DNA from: Cyanobium sp. N.Huapi 1H5
GTDB taxonomy: Bacteria; Cyanobacteriota; Cyanobacteriia; PCC-6307; Cyanobiaceae
Direction of reading: 5' to 3'
Length of the DNA stretch: 64,000 nucleotides
Assembly: GCF_024345535.1 (NCBI RefSeq)
Contig: NZ_JAGQBH010000003.1
Span: 1-64,000 of the forward strand
A model generated the notes under the pieces. That model was not told the DNA's origin and searched no databases. It worked only from the letters and a program-made list of their open reading frames with translations. Both the position numbers and the translations under genes were made by a program. This document shows positions 9,059 through 17,764 of the stretch, in pieces (position 1 is the first letter of the stretch; the number at the start of each line of letters is the position of its first letter).

Positions 9059-9421
9059 ATGGCGAGCCACACCTGGCTGGTGGCAGGGTTGATCGCCCTG
9101 CCGGGGGCCCTGGCCCAGGTCCCACCGGGCCCGCCACCGCCGCTGCCGCCGGCCCCTGTCGAGCGGGAGGCGGCACCGGCCCGCTCCGGCGCGAAGATCC
9201 TGGGCAGTCCCGGCATCCGCACCCGCTACGCCGATCCCAGCGGCCCGGCGCCAGCCGCTGGGGCGAAAACGCTGCCGGCCGTCGGCCCGCCGGCGCGCCC
9301 CCTGACGGTTCCCGTCAACGAGCGGGTGGATTTCACCCCGACGATGGAGGAGGGACCGTTCCAGCAGCCCACCCTGCGGGGCCTGTTCCGCTGGGATCTG
9401 CAGCAGCCCGCCAGCCGCTGA
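9059..9421 (+). CDS. Proline-rich exported small protein, unknown
   Basis: 120 residues, no family recognised. It begins with a short hydrophobic signal-like stretch (WLVAGLIALPGALAQ) and then a proline-rich run (PPGPPPPLPPAP), so export to the periplasm is likely. The C-terminal part ends in FQQPTLRGLFRWDLQQ. It converges on the downstream GDT1 gene with a gap of only 7 bp. Confidence 0.6.
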   Translation: MASHTWLVAGLIALPGALAQVPPGPPPPLPPAPVEREAAPARSGAKILGSPGIRTRYADPSGPAPAAGAKTLPAVGPPARPLTVPVNERVDFTPTMEEGPFQQPTLRGLFRWDLQQPASR

Positions 9422-9428
9422 GGGGCAC

Positions 9429-10118
9429 TTAACCGATCGCCTGCCGGATCGACAGGAGCCCGAAGGCCAGGAACAGGCCGCCGCTGAGGCGATACAGGAC
9501 CCGCTCACTGATCCGGCCGCCGATCCACTGGCCCGCGCCCACCGCCAGCCAGGTGACCAGGGCATGGCCCAGGAGGGTGCCGGCCAGCAGGCCGGCGAAG
9601 GTGAAGGCGGGGGCCGCCGCCAGGAAGATGGTGGCGAACTGAGTGCGATCGCCGAGTTCGGCCAGGAACACCAGCACGAAGGCCTCCCAGATCACGGCGC
9701 CGGGACCCCTGACACCGCCGTCGCTTTCGGCCGCATCGATGGCCGCTTCGGCCTCATGGGCCTCCTCCGTCGCCGCATCGGCCGGGAGGCGGGAGGCATC
9801 GACCAGAAGCTTCACGCCGAACCCCAGAAACAGGGCCGCCGCCAGCCAGGGAACGACGGTCGGGGGCAGCCACTCCCTGAGGCCATACCCCATGCCCAGG
9901 GAGAGCAGGGTGACCAGGCTGAGGGCGGCGAAGGCCCCCAGGAACACCCAGCGCGGGCGATGGCGGGCCGCCAGGATCAGGGCCATGAAGAAGGTCTTGT
10001 CGCCCAGCTCGGCCAGGGTGATGGCCGTGAGGCTTGAGCCGAAGGCGGCCAGGCCTGGATCACCGGCGGGGGGAAGGGTCATGGGGGCGTCGGGCACGCC
10101 TCCATCGGCGCTGGACAA
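9429..10118 (-). CDS. GDT1/TMEM165 family protein, probable manganese exporter
   Basis: UPF0016 membrane protein with the two diagnostic repeats: LAELGDKTFFMALILAARHR near the N-terminus and LAELGDRTQFATIFLAA in the second half, about six membrane helices, separated by an acidic loop (TEEAHEAEAAIDAAESDGG). The Synechocystis relative (Mnx) exports Mn2+ from cytoplasm to thylakoid lumen; the same role here is inferred. 229 residues from ATG at 10118; an internal ATG lies at 10082. Confidence 0.9.
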   Translation of the reverse strand: MSSADGGVPDAPMTLPPAGDPGLAAFGSSLTAITLAELGDKTFFMALILAARHRPRWVFLGAFAALSLVTLLSLGMGYGLREWLPPTVVPWLAAALFLGFGVKLLVDASRLPADAATEEAHEAEAAIDAAESDGGVRGPGAVIWEAFVLVFLAELGDRTQFATIFLAAAPAFTFAGLLAGTLLGHALVTWLAVGAGQWIGGRISERVLYRLSGGLFLAFGLLSIRQAIG

Positions 10119-10224
10119 CGGGACCGGCCGCGGGCAAGGGCGATGCCGGGGGAATCGCTGGGGAGGCTAGGTGCCGGCCGGCCCCGGGCGGCCGCCGGGC
10201 GGGCGCCGCGTCAGCGGGGGGCCA

Positions 10225-10377
10225 TCAGGCGCCGGCGAACAGCCAGAGGCTGAGGGCCAGCAGCAGCCAGCCGAGCCAGCCCAGATCGAAGACGGGGGTG
10301 GCCAGATGCACCAGGGGCACCAGCAGCCAGTGGCTGAGGGACACCCCCAGCAGCACCACCAGCAGAAGCGGCAGCAT
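10225..10377 (-). CDS. Small two-helix membrane protein, unknown
   Basis: 50 residues, MLPLLLVVLLGVSLSHWLLV at the start and DLGWLGWLLLALSLWLF at the end, giving two membrane helices. Its ATG overlaps the stop of the tsaC/sua5 gene by one base (TGATG), strong evidence that it is translated as the last gene of that operon. No family recognised. Confidence 0.7.
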   Translation of the reverse strand: MLPLLLVVLLGVSLSHWLLVPLVHLATPVFDLGWLGWLLLALSLWLFAGA

Positions 10378-10970
10378 CAGGCCCCTCCCGCGCCCGGCGC
10401 CGGCGTGGCCCCGGAGCGGAGCACCGCCCAGGGGTCGTCGGCGCGCTCCTGACCCCGCCAGGCCAGGACGGTGCTGGCCTGGCCCGACCCCGGGGGCCAG
10501 GGCAGGGGCTCCAGCAGGGCCAGCCCCGGAAACTGGAGGGCGGCCTCCGCCGCCGTGGTGGCCGCAGGCTGACCGGAGCGGTTGGCGCTGGTGGTGGCCA
10601 GGGGGCCGCTGAGGCGCAGCAGCTCCCGGGCCCGCTCGCAGGCCGGCACGCGCAGGCCGAGGCTGGTGCCACCGGGGTGGAGATGGTCGGTGAGGGCTCC
10701 GGTGACCGGCAGCACCAGGGTGACGGCCCCGGGCCAGCTGGAGAGGGCCTGCTCCAGCCAGGCCTCCTGCCAGGGCACCGCGAGGACCGCGATCAGCTGG
10801 GGCAGGTCGGCCCCCATCAGGATCAGGGGCTTGTCGGCGGGCCGTTGCTTGAGGCGCCAGAGCAGGGCCGCCGACGTGGGCCTGCAGGCCAGGGCCGGCA
10901 GGGTGTCGGTGGGGAACAGGACGGCCTCCCCGGCCGCCAGGCACCTGGCCAGATCGGCGGGTCCGTTCAT
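10377..10970 (-). CDS. tsaC: L-threonylcarbamoyladenylate synthase (Sua5/YrdC family)
   Basis: First enzyme of the universal t6A modification of tRNAs reading ANN codons. The YrdC fold is clear in 197 residues: EAVLFPTDTLPALAC, LKQRPADKPLILMG, WPGAVTLVLPV, LGLRVPACE and GPLATTSANRSGQPA. It lacks the extra Sua5 domain. The start overlaps the prmC stop by 4 bp. Confidence 0.93.
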   Translation of the reverse strand: MNGPADLARCLAAGEAVLFPTDTLPALACRPTSAALLWRLKQRPADKPLILMGADLPQLIAVLAVPWQEAWLEQALSSWPGAVTLVLPVTGALTDHLHPGGTSLGLRVPACERARELLRLSGPLATTSANRSGQPAATTAAEAALQFPGLALLEPLPWPPGSGQASTVLAWRGQERADDPWAVLRSGATPAPGAGGA

Positions 10971-11914
10971 CGGGCGCCGGGCCTCCAGGCACTGGCGAAG
11001 CGGGCCTGGCCCTCCAGGTCGGCGTGGACCCCGGGGCGCACCAGACCGGCGGCAAGCAGCAGCTCGGCGACCGCCTCGCTCTGGTCGTGGTGGTGCTCCA
11101 GCAGCAGCAGGCCGCCAGGGGCCAGCGCCTGCAGGGCCCCGGCCACGATCGGGCGGAGGGCCGTCAGCCCATCGGGACCACCATCAAGGGCCTGCCGGGG
11201 TTCGTGATCGCGCACCACCGGCTCCAGGCCGGCCAGGGTGGCGCTGGGGATGTAGGGCGGGTTGCTCACCACCAGATCCAGCCCGCCCCACCAGGGCTCC
11301 AGCGGCTGCCACCAGTCGCCTGCCAGCAGGGTGACCTGGCGCTGCAGGTCCCAGCGGGTGAGGTTGGCGCCGGCCTGGGCCAGGGCCTCGGCGCTGGCCT
11401 CGACGGCAAAGCCCCGGCTGGCGGGCAGGCTGCGGGCCAGGGCGATGGCCAGACAGCCGGATCCGGTGCCCAGGTCGGCCCAGCAGGCGATGGGGCGGCC
11501 CGGCCGCCGCAGCTCCAGGGCCAGATCCACCAGCAGCTCCGTTTCCTGCCGGGGAATCAGCACCCCGGGGGCCACCGGCAGTTCCAGGTCCCGCCAGGGG
11601 CAACGGCCCACCAGGTACTGCAGGGGCTCATGGGTGCACCGGTGCCGGTGCCAGAGGGCTTCGAGAGCCTGCAGCGGACGATCGAGCCGGACGGTGGCCT
11701 GCGGGTAACACCAGAGCGACTGGAGCTGGCTCCAGCGCAGCCCGCCGCCCAGATCCAGCAGCCAGTCGAGGTCGGCGGCGGCGCCGCCTTGGGTCAGCAC
11801 GCGGCGGCGCCACTCCAGCAGTTCCGCCCCCGTGACCGTCCGGGCCTCGAGCCCGGGCGCCGGGGGGGCCGAGATCGGGGTTGCGATCGGGGGGGTGCCG
11901 GCCGGGGAAACCAT
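10967..11914 (-). CDS. prmC: Peptide chain release factor glutamine methyltransferase
   Basis: PrmC (HemK) methylates the Gln of the GGQ motif in release factors RF1/RF2. The SAM-binding segment WADLGTGSGCLAIALARSLP and the catalytic VVSNPPYIPS are present, as is GVLIPRQETELLVDLALE. 315 residues, slightly longer than usual because of a Pro/Ala-rich N-terminal extension; a start further in is possible. First gene of the prmC-tsaC-small membrane protein unit. Confidence 0.94.
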   Translation of the reverse strand: MVSPAGTPPIATPISAPPAPGLEARTVTGAELLEWRRRVLTQGGAAADLDWLLDLGGGLRWSQLQSLWCYPQATVRLDRPLQALEALWHRHRCTHEPLQYLVGRCPWRDLELPVAPGVLIPRQETELLVDLALELRRPGRPIACWADLGTGSGCLAIALARSLPASRGFAVEASAEALAQAGANLTRWDLQRQVTLLAGDWWQPLEPWWGGLDLVVSNPPYIPSATLAGLEPVVRDHEPRQALDGGPDGLTALRPIVAGALQALAPGGLLLLEHHHDQSEAVAELLLAAGLVRPGVHADLEGQARFASAWRPGAR

Positions 11915-11942
11915 GGGGGGAGCCTAATCAGGGGCGCCGGCC

Positions 11943-13109
11943 TCAGCAGGGACGCCAGCAGAGGCCGGCCTCGGCCCGCAGCCGCCCGGCCAGCTCCAGT
12001 TCCAGCAGCCGGGGCATCAGCTCGGCCATGGGGCGATCGAGCGCCAGGCTCAGCTGCTCGAGGCTGGCGCCACCGCCCACCGCCGCCAGCAGCCCCTCGG
12101 CCGCCATCGCCTCGGCCTCCGCCGGCTCCCCTGGCGGTGCCGACCCTGGCCCGCGGCGGGCCAGGGGGCCAGGACCCAGCTGGTCGATCAGGTCGGCGGG
12201 GAGGAGCAGGGGTGTGGCCCCCCTGGCCAGCAGCCGGTTGCTGCCCATGGCCGAGACCCTGCCGGCATCGGCGGGCACCACCCACAGGGGCAGCTCCAGC
12301 TGCCAGGCCAGCTCGGCCGAGTGGAGCGCCCCGCTGACGACCGGACACTCCACCACCACCACCGCAGCCGCCATGGCCACCAGCAGGCGGTTGCGGGCGG
12401 CGAAGCTGCCGGGACGCACAGCGGCACCCTCGGCCAGCTCGCTCACCAGCAGACCCTGACGGGCCACCTGGCTCTGCAGCAGCGCGTGATGGAGGGGATA
12501 GGCGCGACCCAGCGGTGTGCCCAGCACCCCCACCGGGGCCCCTCCGGCCGCCAGACACCCCTGGTGGGCGGCCCCATCGATGCCCTCCGCCAGTCCGCTC
12601 ACAACGGGCCAGCCCGCCTCGGCCAGGGCCGCGCCGATGGCCTGGGCCATCGAGAGACCATGCAGGGACGGGCGGCGGGTGCCCACCACCGCCACCGAAC
12701 GGCGCTGGCCCAGGTGGGGCCAGAGGCTGCCCCGTCCCTGCCAGCACAGCTGCAGGGGCGGCCGCTGCAGCTCCCCCAGGCCCCCGGGCCAGCCCCGGTC
12801 ACCGGGGACGAGCACGCCGCGGCCGAAGCGGCAGCGGGGCGCAAAGGCCTCCAGGGGCCGGGGCCCCCAGCGGCGGCGGAAGCGCTCCACCCCCGCCACC
12901 AGCCCCTCACCGAGACCCGGCACCGCCGCCAGCTCGGCAGCGGACGCCCCCCAGGCGGCGGCCAGCCCACCACAGCCGGCCTCGAGGGCCCGCAGGCGCT
13001 GCCAACCGAGGCCGGGGCAGCGGCTCCAGAGCAGCCACCACAGACGCTGTTGCCGGTCCCAGGCCGGAGCCGCCCAGCGGGGGAACGCCCCCTGCACCAG
13101 ATCCCCCAT
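11943..13109 (-). CDS. dprA: DNA processing protein DprA
   Basis: DprA loads RecA on incoming single-stranded DNA during natural transformation. The Rossmann-like Smf domain is evident: RSVAVVGTRRPSLHGLSMAQ, VVSGLAEGIDGAAHQGCL, and AARNRLLVAMAAAVVVVECP. An N-terminal helix-hairpin-helix-like region (CPGLGWQRLRALE, VPGLGEGLVAG) and a C-terminal winged-helix-like region flank it. Length 388 residues is normal. With the ComF homologue at 22.7 kb it hints at transformability, but both are widely kept in cyanobacteria. Confidence 0.94.
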   Translation of the reverse strand: MGDLVQGAFPRWAAPAWDRQQRLWWLLWSRCPGLGWQRLRALEAGCGGLAAAWGASAAELAAVPGLGEGLVAGVERFRRRWGPRPLEAFAPRCRFGRGVLVPGDRGWPGGLGELQRPPLQLCWQGRGSLWPHLGQRRSVAVVGTRRPSLHGLSMAQAIGAALAEAGWPVVSGLAEGIDGAAHQGCLAAGGAPVGVLGTPLGRAYPLHHALLQSQVARQGLLVSELAEGAAVRPGSFAARNRLLVAMAAAVVVVECPVVSGALHSAELAWQLELPLWVVPADAGRVSAMGSNRLLARGATPLLLPADLIDQLGPGPLARRGPGSAPPGEPAEAEAMAAEGLLAAVGGGASLEQLSLALDRPMAELMPRLLELELAGRLRAEAGLCWRPC

Positions 13110-13145
13110 GGCCCGCGCCGGCGTCCGATCAGCAGTACAAGCGTA

Positions 13146-13625
13146 CTACGGCCGGACGTCGGTGTCGGGCGGTCCCGCCCGCAGGATGGCCAGGGCCTGC
13201 TCCAGGTCCTGCGGCAGCCGCCGCTGCAGCCGGCGCTGGGAGGCGCCCCCGGAGAGATCCACCAGCACCAGCTCGACGCAGGCCTCGGCCGCCAGCGCCC
13301 CATCCGGGCGCAGGAAACGGCTGTGCCAGGGAAGCTTCACGCCCTCCCGCGGCAGCACCCGGCTGTGGATCGCGACGGCGTCACCGTGGAGCAGGGCCTG
13401 GCGGTAATCGATGCGCAGGCCCACCACCGGCAGCTCCAGCCCACGGGCCGACAGGTCGCTGTAGTGGAGGCCGGCCCGGGCCAGGGCCTCGACGCGGGCC
13501 TCCTCCAGCCAGGCCAGATAGGCCCCGTGCCACATCACGCCGGCGTGATCGGTGTGCTGCGGCAACACCCGCCGGTTCAGGCACCACCAGCCCGCTTCGG
13601 AGCGCTGCATCACGGTCTTCACCAC
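13146..13625 (-). CDS. Hotdog-fold acyl-CoA thioesterase (YbgC / 4-HBT type)
   Basis: 159 residues with the 4-hydroxybenzoyl-CoA thioesterase signature LPQHTDHAGVMWHGAYLAWL, containing the catalytic Asp, and EEARVEALARAGL. In cyanobacteria a protein of this family acts as 1,4-dihydroxy-2-naphthoyl-CoA hydrolase in phylloquinone synthesis; this is a candidate, not shown by the context. It is divergent from the universal stress protein gene. Confidence 0.82.
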   Translation of the reverse strand: MVKTVMQRSEAGWWCLNRRVLPQHTDHAGVMWHGAYLAWLEEARVEALARAGLHYSDLSARGLELPVVGLRIDYRQALLHGDAVAIHSRVLPREGVKLPWHSRFLRPDGALAAEACVELVLVDLSGGASQRRLQRRLPQDLEQALAILRAGPPDTDVRP

Positions 13626-13642
13626 GGGGGACTGCGGAAAGA

Positions 13643-13663
13643 GGATCAGCCATAGGCTGATCC
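13643..13663. promoter_or_regulatory. Perfect inverted repeat between divergent genes
   Basis: GGATCAGCC, spacer ATA, GGCTGATCC: two perfect 9 bp arms in the 56 bp gap between the thioesterase (start 13625) and the universal stress protein (start 13682). No T-tract follows on either strand, so an operator or an mRNA leader hairpin is more likely than a terminator. Confidence 0.55.
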
Positions 13664-13681
13664 AGAGCCTCTTTGACGTCC

Positions 13682-14533
13682 GTGTTCCGCAACCTGCTGA
13701 TCGCCGATTCCGGCAAAGGTCATGTGGAGGAGATGGTCCGCATCCTGCGCGACATCCCCCCCTGCCGTCAGGCCCGGATCAACCTGCTGCACGTGATTCC
13801 CGAGCAGGGAGGCCTGGATCTGGAGAGCCACCGCCAGCAGGCCGAGGTGCTGATCAAGGAGGCCATCGAGCGTCTCGGTCTCAGCCCCGGCGAGGTCAAC
13901 ACCCTGGTGCGGGAAGGCGACGCCAAGCTGACCGTGCTCAACGTGGCCGATGAACTGCAGGCCGACCTGATCGTGATGGGATCGCGGGGCCTGGGACGGC
14001 TGCAGTCGATCCTGGGCAACAGCGCCAGCCAGTACGTCTTCCAGCTCTCCACCCGGCCCATGCTGCTGGTGCGGGACGACCTCTACGTGAAGGCCATCAA
14101 CCGGGTTCTGGTGGCCATCGACGGCACCGGGGTCGGCGATGACGCCCTGCGGCTGGCCTGCGAGCTGGTGCAGGGCATTCCCGGCGGCAGCCTCACCGGG
14201 GTGCATGTGTCCCGCCAGGACATCACCCCCTCACGCGGGGGGCGCACCCCCGGAGACGACGTGCTGCAGAAGGCGATCCAGCGGGCCCGCAGCTTCGGGG
14301 TGGAGATGAAGGGCCTGCATCGCACGGGCGACATTGCCCGGGGGGTGTGCGCCGCCGCTGAGGAGGCGAAGGCAGACCTGGTGGTGATCGCCTCCCAGGA
14401 CCGCAGGCCGCTCGTGGCCCGGGCCTTGGTGGATCTCGACAAGCTGCTGGGCAGCTCGGTCAGTGACTACATCCGGGTGCACGCCCCGGCTCCGGTGCTG
14501 CTGGTGCGGGAGCCGGAGGGGCGGGCGCGCTGA
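13682..14533 (+). CDS. Universal stress protein, two UspA domains
   Basis: About 283 residues with two tandem Usp domains. The first begins FRNLLIADSGKGHVEEM and ends with DLIVMGSRGLGRLQSILGNS; the second begins NRVLVAIDGTGVGDDALRLA and ends DLVVIASQDRRPLV. The G-x2-G-x9-G(S/T)-type ATP-binding pattern is recognisable in the first half and weaker in the second. There is no ATG; GTG at 13682 is chosen over TTG at 13673. A perfect inverted repeat lies just upstream. Confidence 0.88.
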   Translation: MFRNLLIADSGKGHVEEMVRILRDIPPCRQARINLLHVIPEQGGLDLESHRQQAEVLIKEAIERLGLSPGEVNTLVREGDAKLTVLNVADELQADLIVMGSRGLGRLQSILGNSASQYVFQLSTRPMLLVRDDLYVKAINRVLVAIDGTGVGDDALRLACELVQGIPGGSLTGVHVSRQDITPSRGGRTPGDDVLQKAIQRARSFGVEMKGLHRTGDIARGVCAAAEEAKADLVVIASQDRRPLVARALVDLDKLLGSSVSDYIRVHAPAPVLLVREPEGRAR

Positions 14534-14540
14534 GGCGACC

Positions 14541-14648
14541 TCAGCCGCCCTGGCGGCTGTTGGTCTGGATGTAGAGGATGATCAGAAAAACGGCGGGAAC
14601 CAGAACGAACAGGAGGCTGGCAACGAAGCCGAGGTCGTTGGTTTCCAT
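14541..14648 (-). CDS. psbM: Photosystem II reaction centre protein M
   Basis: 35 residues, [20 protein letters not shown] followed by [15 protein letters not shown], the standard single-helix PsbM located at the photosystem II dimer interface. It is transcribed opposite to and just beyond the universal stress protein gene, downstream of the ferredoxin gene, an order common in marine Synechococcus. Confidence 0.97.
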   Translation of the reverse strand: METNDLGFVASLLFVLVPAVFLIILYIQTNSRQGG

Positions 14649-14675
14649 GACTGCTGGAGAGGTTCTGAGAAGGTA

Positions 14676-15146
14676 TCACCGCCCATCGGCGGGAAGGACG
14701 CCCCCTTCATCGCTCGTTGCGGATGGGTCGGAGTCCGCCTCCGGCTCCTCGACCTCGGGGGGGGTCGGCCAGGCGGTGGGGCCCTCCGGCAGGGGCTGGG
14801 TGCGGGCCCTGGCCAGGTCGCCCTCCCGGTCGGCGAGTCCCACCTGGGGCCTGGTGAGCACCATCACCGATTTCTGCACCAGGGCCTGACAGGCCAGCCG
14901 CCAGCCCTGGGGACGCCGTCTGAGCTTGAGCTGCTCCACCGCCGTCTGTTCCGTGAGGGCGTTGGTCGCCCCTCCTTCCACCACCTCCACAAAGCAGGTG
15001 ATGCACTGGCCGCAGCCCCCGCAGTTGCCCAGCCGACCCTTGAGCCCGTACAGCTCGATGCCTTCGCGCAGGGCGACCTCGCGGAGGTTCTCGCCCGGGT
15101 AGCACTCCACGTCACGCTGCTCACGCACGAACCGGATCACGGGCAT
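14676..15146 (-). CDS. 2Fe-2S ferredoxin-like protein
   Basis: Plant-type [2Fe-2S] ferredoxin domain in residues 1-100: the cluster-binding cysteines are in LGNCGGCGQCITCFVEV plus a distal Cys in GWRLACQALV. An acidic Pro/Glu-rich tail (about 55 residues) extends beyond the domain. It is divergent from psbB and precedes psbM by 27 bp. Electron partner unknown; the position beside photosystem II genes is conserved in related cyanobacteria. Confidence 0.88.
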   Translation of the reverse strand: MPVIRFVREQRDVECYPGENLREVALREGIELYGLKGRLGNCGGCGQCITCFVEVVEGGATNALTEQTAVEQLKLRRRPQGWRLACQALVQKSVMVLTRPQVGLADREGDLARARTQPLPEGPTAWPTPPEVEEPEADSDPSATSDEGGVLPADGR

Positions 15147-15338
15147 GGCGGAAGCCTCTGCAGGTACAGGACGGTTCCCATTGTGAGGCGCGCCGTTGCG
15201 GTCCGTTACCTGGGCCCCGTGCCGTTGCCCGCAACCCTTACCATCGCCAGCACGGATCGGTAATCACCGAGCGTCTCCTTAGCCGCCATCGCTCCGGCGA
15301 CCGGCTTCGGCAACTGTCAACCCAGACCTGACCCCCCA

Positions 15339-16898
15339 ATGGGATTGCCCTGGTACCGGGTGCACACGGTCGTCATCAACGACCCGGGCCGACTGCTGGC
15401 CGTGCACCTCATGCACACCGCCCTGGTAGCCGGCTGGGCCGGCTCCATGGCGCTCTACGAGCTCGCGATCTTCGACCCCTCCGACCCGGTCCTCAACCCC
15501 ATGTGGCGCCAGGGCATGTTCGTCATGCCCTTCATGGCCCGCCTGGGCGTGACAGGCAGCTGGGGCGGCTGGAGCGTCACCGGTGAAACCGGCGTCGACC
15601 CCGGCTTCTGGAGCTTCGAGGGCGTGGCCGCCGCCCACATCATTTTCAGTGGCCTGCTCTTCCTGGCCGCCATCTGGCACTGGACCTACTGGGATCTCGA
15701 GATCTGGCAGGACCCCCGCTCCGGGGAGCCGGCTCTCGACCTGCCCAAGATCTTCGGCATCCACCTGCTCCTGGCCGGTCTCGGCTGCTTCGGCTTCGGC
15801 GCCTTCCACCTCACCGGTGTGTTCGGTCCGGGGATGTGGATCTCCGATCCCTACAGCCTGACGGGCCACCTCGAACCGGTGCAGCCCGCCTGGGGACCGG
15901 AGGGCTTCAACCCCTTCAACCCGGGCGGGATCGTGGCGCACCACATCGCCGCCGGCATCGTCGGCATCATCGCCGGGATTTTCCACATCACCACCCGGCC
16001 GCCGGAGCGCCTCTACAAGGCCCTCCGCATGGGCAACATCGAGACGGTCCTGGCCAGCGCCATCGCCGCGGTGTTCTTCGCAGCCTTCATCGTGGCCGGA
16101 ACCATGTGGTACGGCTCGGCCGCCACGCCGGTTGAGCTGTTCGGCCCCACCCGCTACCAGTGGGATCAGGGCTACTTCAAGACGGAGATCAACCGTCGCG
16201 TTCAGACCGCCCTCGACAACGGCGCCACGAAGGAAGAGGCCTACGCGGCCATTCCCGAGAAGCTGGCCTTCTACGACTACGTCGGCAACAGCCCCGCCAA
16301 GGGTGGTCTGTTCCGCGTGGGCCCGATGATCAACGGTGACGGCCTGCCCACCTCCTGGATCGGTCACATCGCCTTCACCGACAAGGAAGGCCATGATCTC
16401 GAAGTCCGGCGTCTGCCCAACTTCTTCGAGAACTTCCCGGTGGTGCTCCAGGACGAGCAGGGCATCGTCCGCGCCGACATCCCGTTCCGGCGGGCTGAGG
16501 CGAAGTACTCCTTCGAGCAGCAGGGTGTGACGGCCACCGTCTACGGCGGTGCCCTCAACGGTCAGACCTTCACCGACCCGGCGGATGTCAAGCGGCTGGC
16601 CCGCAAGGCCCAGCTCGGCGAGGCCTTCGAGTTCGACCGTGAGACCTACCACTCCGACGGCACCTTCCGCAGTTCCCCCCGCGGCTGGTTCACCTTCGGC
16701 CACGCCTGCTTCGCCCTGCTCTTCTTCTTCGGCCACATCTGGCACGGTGCCCGCACCCTCTACCGTGATGTCTTCGCCGGTATCGATCCCGATCTCGGCG
16801 AGCAGGTGGAGTTCGGTCTGTTCGCCAAACTGGGCGACCGCTCCACCCGGCGCCTGCCCGAGGGCTACGTGCCCCCGGCCGGTTCCACCCTCAGCTGA
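15339..16898 (+). CDS. psbB: Photosystem II CP47 chlorophyll apoprotein
   Basis: CP47 is the inner antenna of photosystem II. The protein (519 residues, normal length) opens [20 protein letters not shown] and shows the six-helix His-rich core ([52 protein letters not shown]) and the large lumenal loop E. It is followed by psbT 24 bp downstream. The 192 bp gap upstream, shared with the divergent ferredoxin gene, should hold its promoter. Confidence 0.99.
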   Translation: MGLPWYRVHTVVINDPGRLLAVHLMHTALVAGWAGSMALYELAIFDPSDPVLNPMWRQGMFVMPFMARLGVTGSWGGWSVTGETGVDPGFWSFEGVAAAHIIFSGLLFLAAIWHWTYWDLEIWQDPRSGEPALDLPKIFGIHLLLAGLGCFGFGAFHLTGVFGPGMWISDPYSLTGHLEPVQPAWGPEGFNPFNPGGIVAHHIAAGIVGIIAGIFHITTRPPERLYKALRMGNIETVLASAIAAVFFAAFIVAGTMWYGSAATPVELFGPTRYQWDQGYFKTEINRRVQTALDNGATKEEAYAAIPEKLAFYDYVGNSPAKGGLFRVGPMINGDGLPTSWIGHIAFTDKEGHDLEVRRLPNFFENFPVVLQDEQGIVRADIPFRRAEAKYSFEQQGVTATVYGGALNGQTFTDPADVKRLARKAQLGEAFEFDRETYHSDGTFRSSPRGWFTFGHACFALLFFFGHIWHGARTLYRDVFAGIDPDLGEQVEFGLFAKLGDRSTRRLPEGYVPPAGSTLS

Positions 16899-16922
16899 CC
16901 GCCAGTCCCCCCGAGGATTCCC

Positions 16923-17018
16923 ATGGAGAGCTTCGCCTACATCCTGATCCTGGCCCTGGCCATTTCCACGCTGTTTTTCGCCATCGCCTTCCGCGACCCC
17001 CCGAAAATCGGCAAGTGA
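16923..17018 (+). CDS. psbT: Photosystem II reaction centre protein T
   Basis: 31 residues: [19 protein letters not shown] then [12 protein letters not shown], the standard single-helix PsbT next to the D1/CP47 interface. A GAGG box precedes the ATG. It is co-transcribed with psbB and closed by a terminator 22 bp after its stop. Confidence 0.98.
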   Translation: MESFAYILILALAISTLFFAIAFRDPPKIGK

Positions 17019-17040
17019 CCAGCCTTCCTGATTGATACAG

Positions 17041-17064
17041 CCCCCGGGAAACCGGGGGTTTTTT
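17041..17064 (+). terminator. Rho-independent terminator of psbB-psbT
   Basis: CCCCCGG, loop GAAA, CCGGGGG, then six T. It ends the psbBT operon before nrdR. Confidence 0.92.
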
Positions 17065-17151
17065 CATGCTTCGGCCCCCAACCGCGAGGCAACCCCTTCT
17101 CTTTGTGCGCGTAGCTGTTTACACTCCGAACACTTGGAAGCGTGCCAAGGG

Positions 17152-17637
17152 ATGCAATGTCCCTCCTGCCAACACACCGATAGCCGCGTTCTGGAATCAA
17201 GGGCTGCCGATTCCGGGCGAAGCGTGCGTCGACGGCGGGAGTGCCTCAACTGTGATTTCCGCTTCACCACCTACGAACGGGTCGAAACCGTTCCGATCAC
17301 TGTGGTCAAGCGCAACGGCAGCCGCGAAACCTTCAACCGCAGCAAGCTGCTGCACGGCCTGCTGAGGGCCTGTGAGAAGACGGGTCTGGAGCCGGCCCGG
17401 CTCGAAGCCGTTGTCGACGACATCGAGCTGGCCCTGCAGCAGCGGGTCGGCCGGGAGGTGAGCAGCAATGAGATCGGCGAACTGGTGCTGCAGCGCCTGC
17501 GGGAGATGAGTGAGGTGGCCTACGTCCGTTTCGCCTCCGTGTATCGCCAGTTCCAGAGCGTCAGCGATTTCGTGGCCACCCTGGAAGGGCTGGGCAGCCG
17601 CGGCAAGGCCAAGGGCCGGCTGGCGGTGGTGGGCTGA
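17152..17637 (+). CDS. nrdR: Transcriptional repressor NrdR
   Basis: Zinc-ribbon plus ATP-cone regulator of ribonucleotide reductase genes. The ATG at 17152 gives [17 protein letters not shown] with the second Cys pair in [19 protein letters not shown], followed by the ATP-cone ([20 protein letters not shown]). 161 residues is normal. Located just downstream of the psbT terminator, as in other picocyanobacteria. Confidence 0.96.
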   Translation: MQCPSCQHTDSRVLESRAADSGRSVRRRRECLNCDFRFTTYERVETVPITVVKRNGSRETFNRSKLLHGLLRACEKTGLEPARLEAVVDDIELALQQRVGREVSSNEIGELVLQRLREMSEVAYVRFASVYRQFQSVSDFVATLEGLGSRGKAKGRLAVVG

Positions 17638-17764
17638 ACCCGGCGCCGGGCCCGCGAGCCGATCGGCGAGCCGGTCCATTGATAGAGTGATCGATCGGGT
17701 GTGCGCTGCAGGCGGGCAGCCATCCCGTTCCTTCGCACTGCCACCGGCAGACCGCCCCAGCTCC

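Noticed and set aside
13643-13663. Terminator for the universal stress protein region
   Set aside because: No gene ends next to it on either strand and no T-tract is present.
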